Below are positions 42,237 to 50,603 of a stretch of 64,000 nucleotides of DNA, piece after piece. This stretch comes from Brevibacterium sp. GTDB taxonomy: Bacteria > Actinomycetota > Actinomycetes > Actinomycetales > Brevibacteriaceae. Below the pieces are notes generated by a model, which did not search any database, had not been told where the DNA came from, and saw nothing but the letters and a program-made list of their open reading frames with translations. The stretch is from the NCBI RefSeq assembly GCF_031179145.1, contig NZ_JAPSIB010000002.1, forward strand, positions 62,001 to 126,000, written 5' to 3'. The position numbers and the translations under genes are program-made. How positions within the stretch are numbered: position 1 is the first letter of the stretch; each line of letters begins with the position of its first letter.

Positions 42237-43130
42237 CTATTCCGCCAGGAGCTTTGCGTAGACATCAGGGCGTTGCAGCGCTAGCCCCGGGGCTTCGGGC
42301 TTGGCTCTCGACGTGGCGAGCAGCTCGAAATCGAGGTCACCGTACAGAACCGTCTCTTCTCGTCGGTTCCCCGAGATGCCGAGCAGTCCGTCGTTGAGAC
42401 CGAAGGTTTTGTCCACCGGCGTGGCGATGACCGCTTCTCCGACGGCGTGCATCGGCGCGTCCGCCGGCAGCCCCGAGGAGCCGACGAGGGGTGACAACAC
42501 GACGAACAGCTGGTTCTCCATGGCACGCGCACGACAGCCGGTGCGGACCCGGTGCTCGCCTCTCGAATTCCAGGTCAGCGATGGGCAGAAGATGACCTCG
42601 GCACCCTTGGCGGAGAGGTACCTGGACAGTTCCGGGAACTGGATGTCTGCACAGATCAGCATCCCTGCCTTGTGCCCGACAGTCTCGATCACAGTGACGC
42701 TGTCGCCTCCTTGCATTCCGAGCTCATGCTCCTGAGGAGTGAGATGGATCTTGTCCTGAGTGAATTGCCGGCCGTCACGCGTCGTGAAGTACGCAGTGTT
42801 CCTCAAGTGACCTTCCGCGTCGATGCGCAACAGGCTACCGCCGAGGATGTCGATCCTGTGCCTGTTCGCCATCTCCGCTTGAGCCGCGACGATTTCGTCC
42901 GTGAAAGCCGGAAGCGTGTTCCAGTAGTGGTCTCGCAGTGATGCCGCAATCACGGGGGCGCCCTCGATCGTTCCGAGCAGACCGGTGTCGACGAGCTCCG
43001 GGAAGATCACGACCTCGGCTCCACCTGCGGCTGCCTGTGCCGCTAGTGTGTCCATGTGCTCGATCAACTGTGGGCAGGAATTCTCCGCACGCAGTTCGAG
43101 CTGAGTCGTTGCGACTCGAAGTGTCGGCAT
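42237..43130 (-). CDS. Nitrilase-superfamily amidohydrolase
   Basis: The 297-residue carbon-nitrogen hydrolase has the complete Glu-Lys-Cys triad: Glu45 (FPELVDTG), Lys127 (DKIHLTP) and Cys160 (MLICADIQFPE). Residues around Cys resemble amidases and omega-amidases more than aromatic nitrilases. Start ATG 43130 has TGAGGAG 7 bases before it; an ATG 6 bases earlier is too close to that site. No signal peptide. It would convert a linear amide, for example a half-amide product, to a carboxylate and ammonia. Confidence 0.87.
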   Translation of the reverse strand: MPTLRVATTQLELRAENSCPQLIEHMDTLAAQAAAGGAEVVIFPELVDTGLLGTIEGAPVIAASLRDHYWNTLPAFTDEIVAAQAEMANRHRIDILGGSLLRIDAEGHLRNTAYFTTRDGRQFTQDKIHLTPQEHELGMQGGDSVTVIETVGHKAGMLICADIQFPELSRYLSAKGAEVIFCPSLTWNSRGEHRVRTGCRARAMENQLFVVLSPLVGSSGLPADAPMHAVGEAVIATPVDKTFGLNDGLLGISGNRREETVLYGDLDFELLATSRAKPEAPGLALQRPDVYAKLLAE

Positions 43131-43166
43131 GGCCATACTCCTCAATAGTCATCGGGTCTTCCGTCG

Positions 43167-43189
43167 ACAGTCCCCGAGCCGGGGACTGT
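43167..43189. promoter_or_regulatory. Perfect 10-bp inverted repeat before the nitrilase gene
   Basis: ACAGTCCCCG-AGC-CGGGGACTGT lies 36 bases upstream of the nitrilase start and 92 bases after the flavoprotein stop. There is no T-run on the minus strand, so it may be an operator rather than, or as well as, a terminator. Confidence 0.5.
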
Positions 43190-43281
43190 GGTGACCTCCA
43201 AGCTAGCGCGCTTGCCGAGTGATCCGGTGTGGAAGATTCCCGAATCGGACGTCACAGGATTGTGGGCGCAACGAAGCCGAT

Positions 43282-44469
43282 TCAGAGGCCTGTCAGAGAT
43301 GTCCTGGCCAGCGACACCGAGTTGAGGAGCTCAGAACGAGCGCCGGAGATGAGCTCTGCCATCAGCTGTCCGCAGATGGGGCCGCTGAGAGCGCCCCAGG
43401 CATGCCCAGCGTTGACGAAGACTCCATCGGCCCGGTCGACGATGGGCAGACCGTCCGCCGTGGAGCCGGAGAGCCCCGCCCAGAGGCCGGTGATTCCGAG
43501 CCCGCCGAATCTGGCGTACCTCTCCCCTGCGATCTCCAGCATCGCCCGGGACGCATCGAGGGTGATATGCGGATTGAGCGAATTCAGACCATCGACGCTG
43601 TGTCCGACATAGATCGACCCTCCGCGGTTCTGGACCAGGGTGTCATCGTATCCGAGCAGATCACCCCGCAGCGGCGCCGTCGTGGTCGTACTGGCCCAGG
43701 GTTCGAGAGCACTGGCGCCAAAGGTCCCCCTCAGCCCCCGCAGGATCGGACCGTTCTCGCCGGGCACCCGCTGGGTCATCACCTGTCCGTAGCGAAGGGT
43801 CTGCATCGGCAGCGCGATCCCTTCCAGATTGAGAATCGTGGCCCAGGCACCTGTTGCCCAGACAACTCCTCCGGCATTGACCCGACCGCGCAGGGTCTGC
43901 ACACCGAGCACCTGATCTCCGGATCTGATCGTCGAGAGCACGGGAGTGTGCTCGAAGACCTGGATCCCACGTCTGGCGCAGGCGGCCGTGAGCGCGGTGA
44001 GGAACTGGTGCGGATCGATCTGGGAATCCTCATCGCAGAAGACCCCGGCGACCGCACCATCAGGCATGATGTTCGAGGCTTCGTCGAGTGCCCTGCCTTT
44101 GAGCAGACTGACTTCGAGTCCCGCAGACGCTCGTTCGCGGGCGTACTCCTCGAGACCGTTCGCCCCCTCGGCATCCTCGGCGAAGACGATGCCTCCTTTC
44201 TGGGTGAAACCGAACACATCCCCGAGGTCGTCTCGATACTCGTGGTATTTCGCCACACCCGATCGAGACAGTTCAAGCTCTGCACCACTGCGCTTGGTCT
44301 GGACCCACAGTGCCCCGGGATTCCGACTCGTCGCACCGAATCCGACGAATCGCTGCTCCACCACGACGACGTCGAACCCTCGCTTCGAGAGTTCCCAGGC
44401 TGTGCAGAGACCGACGATTCCGGCTCCGACGACGACTATGTCCGCAGTGGCCAGTGAATCTTCGGACAT
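43282..44469 (-). CDS. FAD-dependent oxidoreductase (DAO family)
   Basis: The 395-residue flavoprotein has IVVVGAGIVGLCTAWELSKRG at its N-terminus (FAD), FGATSRNPGALW as the following loop, and a C-terminal FAD segment (VNAGHAWGALSGPICGQL). It belongs with the D-amino-acid/sarcosine/glycine oxidase group that oxidises secondary or primary amines. AGGAGG precedes ATG 44469. It faces the PucR regulator across 181 bases and heads the nitrilase group, so it probably oxidises an amine made or used by that pathway. It is a paralogue in fold of the gene at 51534-52757. Confidence 0.85.
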   Translation of the reverse strand: MSEDSLATADIVVVGAGIVGLCTAWELSKRGFDVVVVEQRFVGFGATSRNPGALWVQTKRSGAELELSRSGVAKYHEYRDDLGDVFGFTQKGGIVFAEDAEGANGLEEYARERASAGLEVSLLKGRALDEASNIMPDGAVAGVFCDEDSQIDPHQFLTALTAACARRGIQVFEHTPVLSTIRSGDQVLGVQTLRGRVNAGGVVWATGAWATILNLEGIALPMQTLRYGQVMTQRVPGENGPILRGLRGTFGASALEPWASTTTTAPLRGDLLGYDDTLVQNRGGSIYVGHSVDGLNSLNPHITLDASRAMLEIAGERYARFGGLGITGLWAGLSGSTADGLPIVDRADGVFVNAGHAWGALSGPICGQLMAELISGARSELLNSVSLARTSLTGL

Positions 44470-44552
44470 GAGCCCTCCTGGAGGTTGTGTGTGTTCCGAC
44501 GCCGAGTCGACGTCGGTTCAGTCTGACAACCCATACTGTGTCAAGACGAATT

Positions 44553-44575
44553 CTGAAGCAATGGCACATCTTCAG
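44553..44575. promoter_or_regulatory. Inverted repeat between the DAO and PucR genes
   Basis: CTGAAG (44553-44558) and CTTCAG (44570-44575) form an inverted repeat with an 11-base spacer inside an A/T-richer part of the divergent region. A second pair, CCGACG (44496-44501) and CGTCGG (44511-44516), lies nearer the flavoprotein. Either may be the PucR site; neither is proven. Confidence 0.4.
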
Positions 44576-44650
44576 TAACTTTTCCAATGGCTCCGTAGAT
44601 TTACCAACGGTACGGTGGTTGCTACTCAGCATGGAGGGAGACAATCAGAG

Positions 44651-46324
44651 GTGTCGCACGCAGACGAAGAAGTCACCATTGCCGATCTGCTCACCGCCTT
44701 CGCGGATGGATTCGGCCTCCGGCCTCGTGGGCAGTGGAAGCAGAACAGACCCGTCACTCAGGTCGCCCTGTTCCAGGACAGCGCGAACGAGGACATTACG
44801 GCATCCACTCTGGTGATTGCCGCATCGTGCGATGGCTCCAATCTTCGAGATGCAGCACAGACGTGGACTGATTCGTTCCCCATCCTGATCCTCACCGAGT
44901 CGTCGGCAGCGGACTTCGGTCCGAATTCCTCCGGGGACCTGCCGATCATTCTCGCCCCCGAGACTTTCTCCGCGACGAACTTCATCGCCGAGGTCTCCCG
45001 CTGGCTCGATCCGTCTGAAACGGTCACCGCCCGCAGGCTCGCCGGCATTCAAGCCAGGTTCAATCTCGCGCTCACGCATGTGGACCCGATGCAGGATCTG
45101 TTCAAACGGGTGAGCCGACAGCTGGGGGGAACAGTCGCCCTGATCGACGATACGAAGAGGATCCTTTCGAGTTCTGGTCCGCTCCCCATGTCACAGGTCA
45201 CTCCTGCCCTTGAGGACAACGCCGCACCGGTGGTGAAGATCGAGTCCGAGCAGTGGAGCGGCGCAGCCATTCGGGTGAGCTTGGGGACGAAGCCCGGCTC
45301 GCAGGGTTCCGGATGGCTCATCGGTCTGGTGCCGGCCCCGCACAGATTCGACACCACACAACTGGCGGCACTCCAACTGGCCGCACCCCTCTTCGACACG
45401 ATCCTCCTTCTCCGAAGCGCAACTCAGGAGCAGGAGCACGCGGTGAACTCGGCCCTGCTCGTCGAAACTCTGGCCTTCCGTCCGCAACGACACGATGCGG
45501 AACTGCAGGGCAAGCTGCTCGGCACCGGAATCGCCTTCAAGGACGATCTGCATGTGGTCGTGCTCCAGCCCAAGACAGCACATCTTCCGACCTTTCGACG
45601 GCAGCTCAAGCAGCTCCTCCCCGAGCTCAAGCAGGCTCTCGATTCTTCGGGTATTCGCAGTCTTGTCACGGGTCAGGACCAACAGGTCGTGGTTCTGGCG
45701 CAAGCGAGTCTCGGCGAAATCAGGCGAATCCTCACGGCGACGGGGAACAAGCTCGGTGAGGTGCGCATGGGTGCAGGCCGCACCGTCCGGTCCGTGGCAG
45801 ACATCGCAGCCTCCTATCAGGACGGAATGCTCGCGCTGCGCATCGATGGAATGTCTCAGTCGCCCCGTTCGTTCGTCGCGGTGGCGAACTTCGATTATGC
45901 ATTCCGTCTGTTCTCCGAGGTCGGCCTCGACCAGATGATCGAATGGGCGACCTCATTCTTCGCACCTCTGTGGGAACGTGACACCCTTCTCACCGGTCTC
46001 CAGGCATACTTCGCCTTCGACCAGAACATGAACGCAGCTGCAAAGGCCCTCGGGATCCACCACAATTCACTCCGCTATCGCATCGCGAAGGCGGAAGAGG
46101 GATTGGGGCTCTCCCTTCGTTCTCCGTCCGCCATCACCTCGGTGTTCCTGGCCATCACGGCACTCGAACTCGGGCATCAGCTGCGACAGTTCGCTCCCAG
46201 AGGCGCGGTAAAGAGCTCAACGGAACAGATCGCCACCGGTGAGACGATCGCACCCAGAAGCCCCGACGGCCAGACTCATCCGAACCCCAGTTCCCCGGGC
46301 GTGGTCATCAGCGGGGATCAATGA
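44651..46324 (+). CDS. PucR/CdaR-family transcription regulator
   Basis: The 557-residue regulator has an N-terminal variable region (residues 1-140), a central GGDEF-like/GAF-type sensory part, and a C-terminal PucR HTH (LLTGLQAYFAFDQNMNAAAK followed by IHHNSLRYRIAKAEEGLG). PucR proteins often activate purine, proline or amine catabolism genes in response to pathway metabolites. The GTG at 44651 has GGAGGGAG 10 bases upstream; in-frame start 44615 is upstream of that site. It is divergent from the DAO-nitrilase operon, its most likely target. Confidence 0.87.
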   Translation: MSHADEEVTIADLLTAFADGFGLRPRGQWKQNRPVTQVALFQDSANEDITASTLVIAASCDGSNLRDAAQTWTDSFPILILTESSAADFGPNSSGDLPIILAPETFSATNFIAEVSRWLDPSETVTARRLAGIQARFNLALTHVDPMQDLFKRVSRQLGGTVALIDDTKRILSSSGPLPMSQVTPALEDNAAPVVKIESEQWSGAAIRVSLGTKPGSQGSGWLIGLVPAPHRFDTTQLAALQLAAPLFDTILLLRSATQEQEHAVNSALLVETLAFRPQRHDAELQGKLLGTGIAFKDDLHVVVLQPKTAHLPTFRRQLKQLLPELKQALDSSGIRSLVTGQDQQVVVLAQASLGEIRRILTATGNKLGEVRMGAGRTVRSVADIAASYQDGMLALRIDGMSQSPRSFVAVANFDYAFRLFSEVGLDQMIEWATSFFAPLWERDTLLTGLQAYFAFDQNMNAAAKALGIHHNSLRYRIAKAEEGLGLSLRSPSAITSVFLAITALELGHQLRQFAPRGAVKSSTEQIATGETIAPRSPDGQTHPNPSSPGVVISGDQ

Positions 46325-46325
46325 G

Positions 46326-46346
46326 CCGAGGGAGGACCTCCCTCGG
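46326..46346. terminator. Hairpin after pucR
   Basis: CCGAGGGAG-GAC-CTCCCTCGG is a 9-bp perfect stem with a 3-base loop, starting 1 base after the PucR stop and 38 bases before the convergent acyl-CoA ligase stop. It probably works in both directions. Confidence 0.65.
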
Positions 46347-46383
46347 TGCAAGCGGCTCGGCTCGGTGCGAAAAGCCCAACAGC

Positions 46384-47904
46384 TCAGTCTGCGCCCAGGT
46401 CCTCAGCCAGCATGCGTCTGTTGACTTTCAGAGTCGTTGGATTCACGGGCAGTTCCGGGATGAGGACGATCTCTCCGGGAACCTTATAGGCTGACAGACG
46501 CTCGGCGGCATAGGTCCTCAGCTCCTCGAGATCGACATCATCGTCGTCCGCAGTCACGGCGGCGACGACTCGCTGACCGTAGATATCATCGGGAAGTCCG
46601 ACGACAGCGGCTCGGACAACAGTTGGGTGGCTGTTGAGAACGGTTTCGATCTCCGCCGGAGAGATATTGGTCCCACCACGGATGATGACGTCGGAGAGTC
46701 GTCCCACCACGTAGATGTATCCCTTCTCATCCATTCTGACGAGATCCTTCATCCGATACCAGCCATCGGGGGTGATCACCTCCGAGGTCAGCTCCGGGTT
46801 CCCCCAGTATCCGAGCATCAGGCCCGGGCCGCTCGCCAGCGCCTCTCCCACCTCTCCTCGTGGCACCTCGTCGCCGTCGGCATCGACGATCTTCAGCCGC
46901 TGCCGTGGCACAAGTTGACCCGCGGACCCCGGAATCGGCTTCTCATCGACATGAGGATCGTAGGTCACGAGGGGAATGCATTCGGAGGCGCAATAGGCGT
47001 CGAGCACAGCGCTGCCGCTCAGTTCATACCACTGATCGAAGACTGCTTCGTTCCGCGGCTCTCCCCCCGAGATCGACAGCCTCAAGTCTGCGAAGGCCTC
47101 TCGCACCTCCGACTGCGGCTGGTGTCGTATGAGCTTGGCATAGGTGACGGTGACACCGGCGATGAAGGTGATGCGGTGCCGCCGGGCAAGGTCCACGAGG
47201 ACTTCTGGTCTGCCTCGCCTGGCGATGACCACGGTTCCACCCCGGTAGAGAACCGCCAGCGTGGTGCTTGCGAGTCCGTACAGCCACGCCATCGGCAGGC
47301 TGATCAATGCGCGATCCGTCTCCGTCAGATGCCAGAGCTCTGCATAGGTCTCGGCAGCGTTGTCGACCGTGGTGGCCGCGAGCATCACGGCCTTGGGATC
47401 GCTCGTCGTTCCCGAGGAGAAGCAGATCAATGACAGAGGCTCCCGGAGGTCGTCCGGGTTCGGACGCACCGCCTGCTTCAGCGTCGTCGCAGCGAAGTCC
47501 TCGATTCCCGAGACCGGCAAGTCAGGGATCGTCTCCTCGATGAGCGCCGCGTGTGCCTCGTCGGAGACGATCGCCAGGCTCGGATCGCTGATCTCCAGGG
47601 CCTTGAGGATGTCCGCATCACCCGAGGACGGGTAGACCGTGACCAGCACGGCTCGCAGCTTCCAGATCGCCAACACGGTCGCCACGTAGAGAGCCGAACT
47701 CTCCGCGACGAGCGCTATCCGCGCCCCCGGTTCTGCTCCGGCGCGAGCGAGGCGACCGGCTCGCTCATCGGCGATCTCGAGGAGCTCCCGGTAGGTGATA
47801 TGCCGGGAATCGTCGATGAGGGCGATGTTCTCGGGGTGAATCCTCGCGACCTCGCGGATTCGTTCACAGCAGTTCACTGTCTGCCTCGATGCGGAGTCTC
47901 CCAC
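46384..47904 (-). CDS. AMP-forming acyl-CoA ligase
   Basis: The 506-residue ANL-superfamily enzyme has P-loop CFSSGTTSDPKAVML (the usual Gly after Pro-Lys is Ala), the YCASEC motif, GWYRMKDLVRMDEKGYIYVV and hinge GRLSDVIIRGGTNISPAEIE. It ends PTTLKVNRRML with the A10 lysine present. It activates a carboxylic acid to acyl-CoA via acyl-AMP. GTG 47904 with AAAGGACGG upstream is preferred; ATG 47958 would overlap the preceding gene by 17 bases and lacks a ribosome site. It is the third gene of the citrate-synthase-like/NMO-like operon. Confidence 0.85.
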   Translation of the reverse strand: MGDSASRQTVNCCERIREVARIHPENIALIDDSRHITYRELLEIADERAGRLARAGAEPGARIALVAESSALYVATVLAIWKLRAVLVTVYPSSGDADILKALEISDPSLAIVSDEAHAALIEETIPDLPVSGIEDFAATTLKQAVRPNPDDLREPLSLICFSSGTTSDPKAVMLAATTVDNAAETYAELWHLTETDRALISLPMAWLYGLASTTLAVLYRGGTVVIARRGRPEVLVDLARRHRITFIAGVTVTYAKLIRHQPQSEVREAFADLRLSISGGEPRNEAVFDQWYELSGSAVLDAYCASECIPLVTYDPHVDEKPIPGSAGQLVPRQRLKIVDADGDEVPRGEVGEALASGPGLMLGYWGNPELTSEVITPDGWYRMKDLVRMDEKGYIYVVGRLSDVIIRGGTNISPAEIETVLNSHPTVVRAAVVGLPDDIYGQRVVAAVTADDDDVDLEELRTYAAERLSAYKVPGEIVLIPELPVNPTTLKVNRRMLAEDLGAD

Positions 47905-47941
47905 TCTCGTCCGTCCTTTCTGTGCGTCCTGGGTCGATCGG

Positions 47942-48997
47942 TCAGCGAAGTCGTTCATGAAGTGCGCTGATGATCTGATCGGCTTCCGCCGACATGTTCC
48001 GCACGACCTCGCCCGCCGGCTTCATCTCATGCACCAAGCCGAGCGTCTGACCGACGGGCATCATGCCCTCAGTGAGGTCACCGTCCTGGTATCCGGTTTC
48101 GACCCGGGTCCCGGCAACTCCGTACTGTGCGGGGAATCCTGAAGCACCGTCTTCACCGCTCGACTCCCACTGCTGGGTCCAATCGTTGGAAAAGGCACGC
48201 ATGCGCTTGCCGCTGTAGGAGAAGGTGATGGTCGTGTCCTGGAACCTGCCGTCGATCACTCTCTGTTTGAAGGCATCGTGGCCATAAGCCTCGGGAGTCG
48301 CGATGAAGCGGGTCCCCACCCAGGCGCCGCAGGCGCCGAGCGAGAGAGCTGATGCCAGCCCTCGGCCGTCTGCGATGCCGCCGGCGGCGATCACCGGCAC
48401 ATCGACGGCGTCCACTACGGCGGGAATCAGAGTCATGCTGGTCACATAGCCGGTGTGGCCACCTGCTTCGGTGCCCTGAGCGACGATGAAGTCCACTCCC
48501 GCCTCGGCGTATTCACGCGCCTTGCCCACGGAACCGGCCAGAGCGATCGTTGCGATATCGCGCTTCCTGCACTCCTCCATGAACCAATCGGGAACGGCGA
48601 AGGTCAGAGTCACCGCAGCCGGCGCTGCGTCGAGCACGATCTCGACCTGATCGGCAACGGCGCCCTTCGTCAGCAGCGCTTCCACACCGGCCATCTTGCC
48701 GCGTTCCTCTTCGGAGAGACGGCCCCAGAGTTCACGCACAGGCCTCCATGCCTCTTCGTCCTCGGTCGTCAGTGAGGCCGGCAACAACAGATTGATGGCA
48801 TAGGGTTTGTCGGTCAGCGATTCGATCTTCTCGATCTCCGCCGTCAGAGCCTCCGGCATGTAGCTCACCCCACCGAGGCAGCCCATGCCTCCCGCGTTGC
48901 TCACCGCTGCCGTGAGCTCCGCCTGGGCGACCCGGGCCATGCCAGCGGAGAAGATCGGATGCTCGATGCCGAATCGTTCGGTCAGGATGGTTTTCAT
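47942..48997 (-). CDS. Nitronate monooxygenase/FabK-like FMN enzyme
   Basis: The 351-residue TIM-barrel flavoprotein has IEHPIFSAGMARVAQAELTA at the start, the catalytic-type histidine in AQGTEAGGHTGYV, and FMN phosphate loops PVIAAGGIADGRGLASALSL and GAWVGTRFIATPEA. The family includes nitronate monooxygenases and FabK enoyl reductases. The AGGH motif fits NMO-type enzymes that oxidise propionate 3-nitronate or nitroalkanes, but acyl-CoA ligase and MaoC neighbours leave an enoyl-thioester reductase role open. ATG 48997 overlaps the upstream stop (ATGA) and has AAAGGA before it. Confidence 0.83.
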   Translation of the reverse strand: MKTILTERFGIEHPIFSAGMARVAQAELTAAVSNAGGMGCLGGVSYMPEALTAEIEKIESLTDKPYAINLLLPASLTTEDEEAWRPVRELWGRLSEEERGKMAGVEALLTKGAVADQVEIVLDAAPAAVTLTFAVPDWFMEECRKRDIATIALAGSVGKAREYAEAGVDFIVAQGTEAGGHTGYVTSMTLIPAVVDAVDVPVIAAGGIADGRGLASALSLGACGAWVGTRFIATPEAYGHDAFKQRVIDGRFQDTTITFSYSGKRMRAFSNDWTQQWESSGEDGASGFPAQYGVAGTRVETGYQDGDLTEGMMPVGQTLGLVHEMKPAGEVVRNMSAEADQIISALHERLR

Positions 48998-49863
48998 AGG
49001 ACGTTCCTTTCAGTGGGAAGCACGGAGGATGCCGTCGCCGGACGAGCCGGTGGCCACCCCAGCGCCTGCTGGGCGTTCGCAAGATTCTTGATTTCGTCAG
49101 GGTCGGGATAGTCGACATCATTACGGGGAATGATGCGAATTGGGACACGTGCCGCCATCTCCTCCGAGATGTGGGCGATGAGTCCAGGGAAGGTCGAGAG
49201 AAGTGCCAGCCCGGTCCCCTCCTCCGGAGTGAATCCGAGGGAGTCGATGACTGCGGCGAGCGCGCCGACATCGTTGATTGGAGTCATCTCCCGTCCGGGC
49301 AGGGCAGTGAAGGCTCGATGAACGGCTTCGTAGACTTCCGCGGCATCGCTCCACAGCCCTTCCTCGACGGCAATCGACCTAATCTTCTGGGCTCTGGGAT
49401 CGACGCCCTTGAAGACAGGATGGCCGAATCCGGGGATCCGGCGCTTTTCGTTGCGCAACTGGGCCATCTTGGTCCGAGCGAATTCCTCGATGCCCGATTC
49501 CGAGCCGAGGAATTCCTGGTGTGTCTCCCGGATGAACCGCCCCGCATACTCGGTCGCCAGAGTGTTCTCACCGACGGCAAGGCAGGCGCTCGCCAGCCCG
49601 GCCGCCATTGACCGGTTGGCCGCCACGGAGAATCGCGCGGCAACCGTTCCCGGCTTCTCCAGGCCGTAGTCGAGCACGGAGTTGAGCACCGCGTCGAGAA
49701 CACGTGCCTGTTGTGGGGTCGGAAGCTCTCCTCTGATGAGCAGAAAAACGGCTTCGGTGAAGCCGGCACCTCCGATCAGATCATCGAGCAGGAAGCCCCG
49801 TATGCTGACATGTTCGTCTGCCAGTGCGGACACCTGTGTTCGCCAGTAATTTTCCGACTCCAC
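48994..49863 (-). CDS. Citrate-synthase/citryl-CoA lyase-like protein with altered first His motif
   Basis: The 289-residue short citrate synthase homologue has SIRGFLLDDLIG, LLIRGELPTPQQARVLDA and the histidine motif IPGFGHPVFKGVDPRAQ. Where close relatives have a His-Gly-Gly motif after the central helix, this protein has AVGENTLATEYA, so the first catalytic histidine seems to be missing. The GTG start at 49863 has GGAGGTGA 4 bases upstream, a near-perfect site; an upstream ATG frame overlaps the divergent control region. It overlaps the NMO-like gene. It may condense or cleave an unusual acyl-CoA/oxoacid pair, or act as a binding subunit. Confidence 0.78.
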   Translation of the reverse strand: MESENYWRTQVSALADEHVSIRGFLLDDLIGGAGFTEAVFLLIRGELPTPQQARVLDAVLNSVLDYGLEKPGTVAARFSVAANRSMAAGLASACLAVGENTLATEYAGRFIRETHQEFLGSESGIEEFARTKMAQLRNEKRRIPGFGHPVFKGVDPRAQKIRSIAVEEGLWSDAAEVYEAVHRAFTALPGREMTPINDVGALAAVIDSLGFTPEEGTGLALLSTFPGLIAHISEEMAARVPIRIIPRNDVDYPDPDEIKNLANAQQALGWPPARPATASSVLPTERNVL

Positions 49864-49889
49864 GGATTCACCTCCAGGGCAGATAAGAA

Positions 49890-49934
49890 ACAATTCGAAA
49901 GGGTCCATGTCGCCGAATTGTCCCTGCATGCAGG
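49890..49934. promoter_or_regulatory. Symmetric elements in the divergent region between two operons
   Basis: ACAATTCG (49890-49897) and CGAATTGT (49914-49921) form a perfect 8-bp inverted repeat with a 16-base spacer, followed by CCTGCATGCAGG (49923-49934), a perfect 12-bp palindrome. They lie 27-71 bases upstream of the citrate-synthase-like start and 160-210 bases before the MaoC start. No regulator gene is adjacent. Confidence 0.5.
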
Positions 49935-50096
49935 ACCCTCCGACATCCATGATGTTCCGCGCTTACTCCTACGGCTCTGGAAGATTCACAACGGATGTGC
50001 ATGTGTTTGAGCTTATTCACAGTAGGTGGCATGACCTCCACTCCGTAATTTGATGGGACACGTTTCCCTCGAGCCTGAGTCAAGAAGGATCACACT

Positions 50097-50591
50097 ATGC
50101 ATACACTCACCCCAGTCAGTCCATCGGTGAAGTATTTTGAAGACCTCGAGGTCGGCAATTCATGGCAGTCCGAAGGGCGAACGGTCACGGAAACCGACGT
50201 CGTCACCTTTGCCACGTGGTCAGGGGACATGCACCCGCTGCACACCAATGCCGAATACGCGAAGTCGACGCAGTTCGGCGAGCGCATCTTCCACGGGCCG
50301 GGAGCACTCGCTCTCGCTTTCGGCCTCGAGATGCGGATCGGCTGGAAGATGGGGTCTGCCGTGGCATTCCTCGGCGTCAGCGACTGGCGGATGTCCTCAC
50401 CCATTTTCATCGGAGACACGATCACCGTCCGAGAAGAGGTCGTCGACCTGCGAGCATCCGCGTCGAACCCGGACCGCGGTATCGTGCGGACCCGCGTCGA
50501 GATCGTCAATCAGCAGGGGCAAACGTGCCACCATGGCGAATGGGCCGTGCTTCTGTTCAAGAATGCCGCGGCCGCGCTGACTCCGCAGTAG
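50097..50591 (+). CDS. MaoC-family (R)-enoyl-CoA hydratase
   Basis: The 164-residue hotdog-fold protein has the hydratase-2 motif: FATWSGDMHPLHTNAEYA with the conserved Asp and His, then RIFHGPGALALAFGLE. It would hydrate a trans-2-enoyl-CoA or the reverse. ATG 50097 follows AAGAAGGATC. It is first in a two-gene plus-strand operon with a NodB-fold hydrolase and divergent from the citrate-synthase-like/NMO-like/ligase operon. This suggests the two arms process the same acyl-CoA. Confidence 0.87.
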   Translation: MHTLTPVSPSVKYFEDLEVGNSWQSEGRTVTETDVVTFATWSGDMHPLHTNAEYAKSTQFGERIFHGPGALALAFGLEMRIGWKMGSAVAFLGVSDWRMSSPIFIGDTITVREEVVDLRASASNPDRGIVRTRVEIVNQQGQTCHHGEWAVLLFKNAAAALTPQ

Positions 50592-50603
50592 GGAGAACAG
50601 AGC

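Noticed and set aside
46384..47958. ATG 47958 as start of the acyl-CoA ligase
   Set aside because: It overlaps the NMO-like gene by 17 bases and has no ribosome site, whereas GTG 47904 follows AAAGGACGG; not fully excluded.
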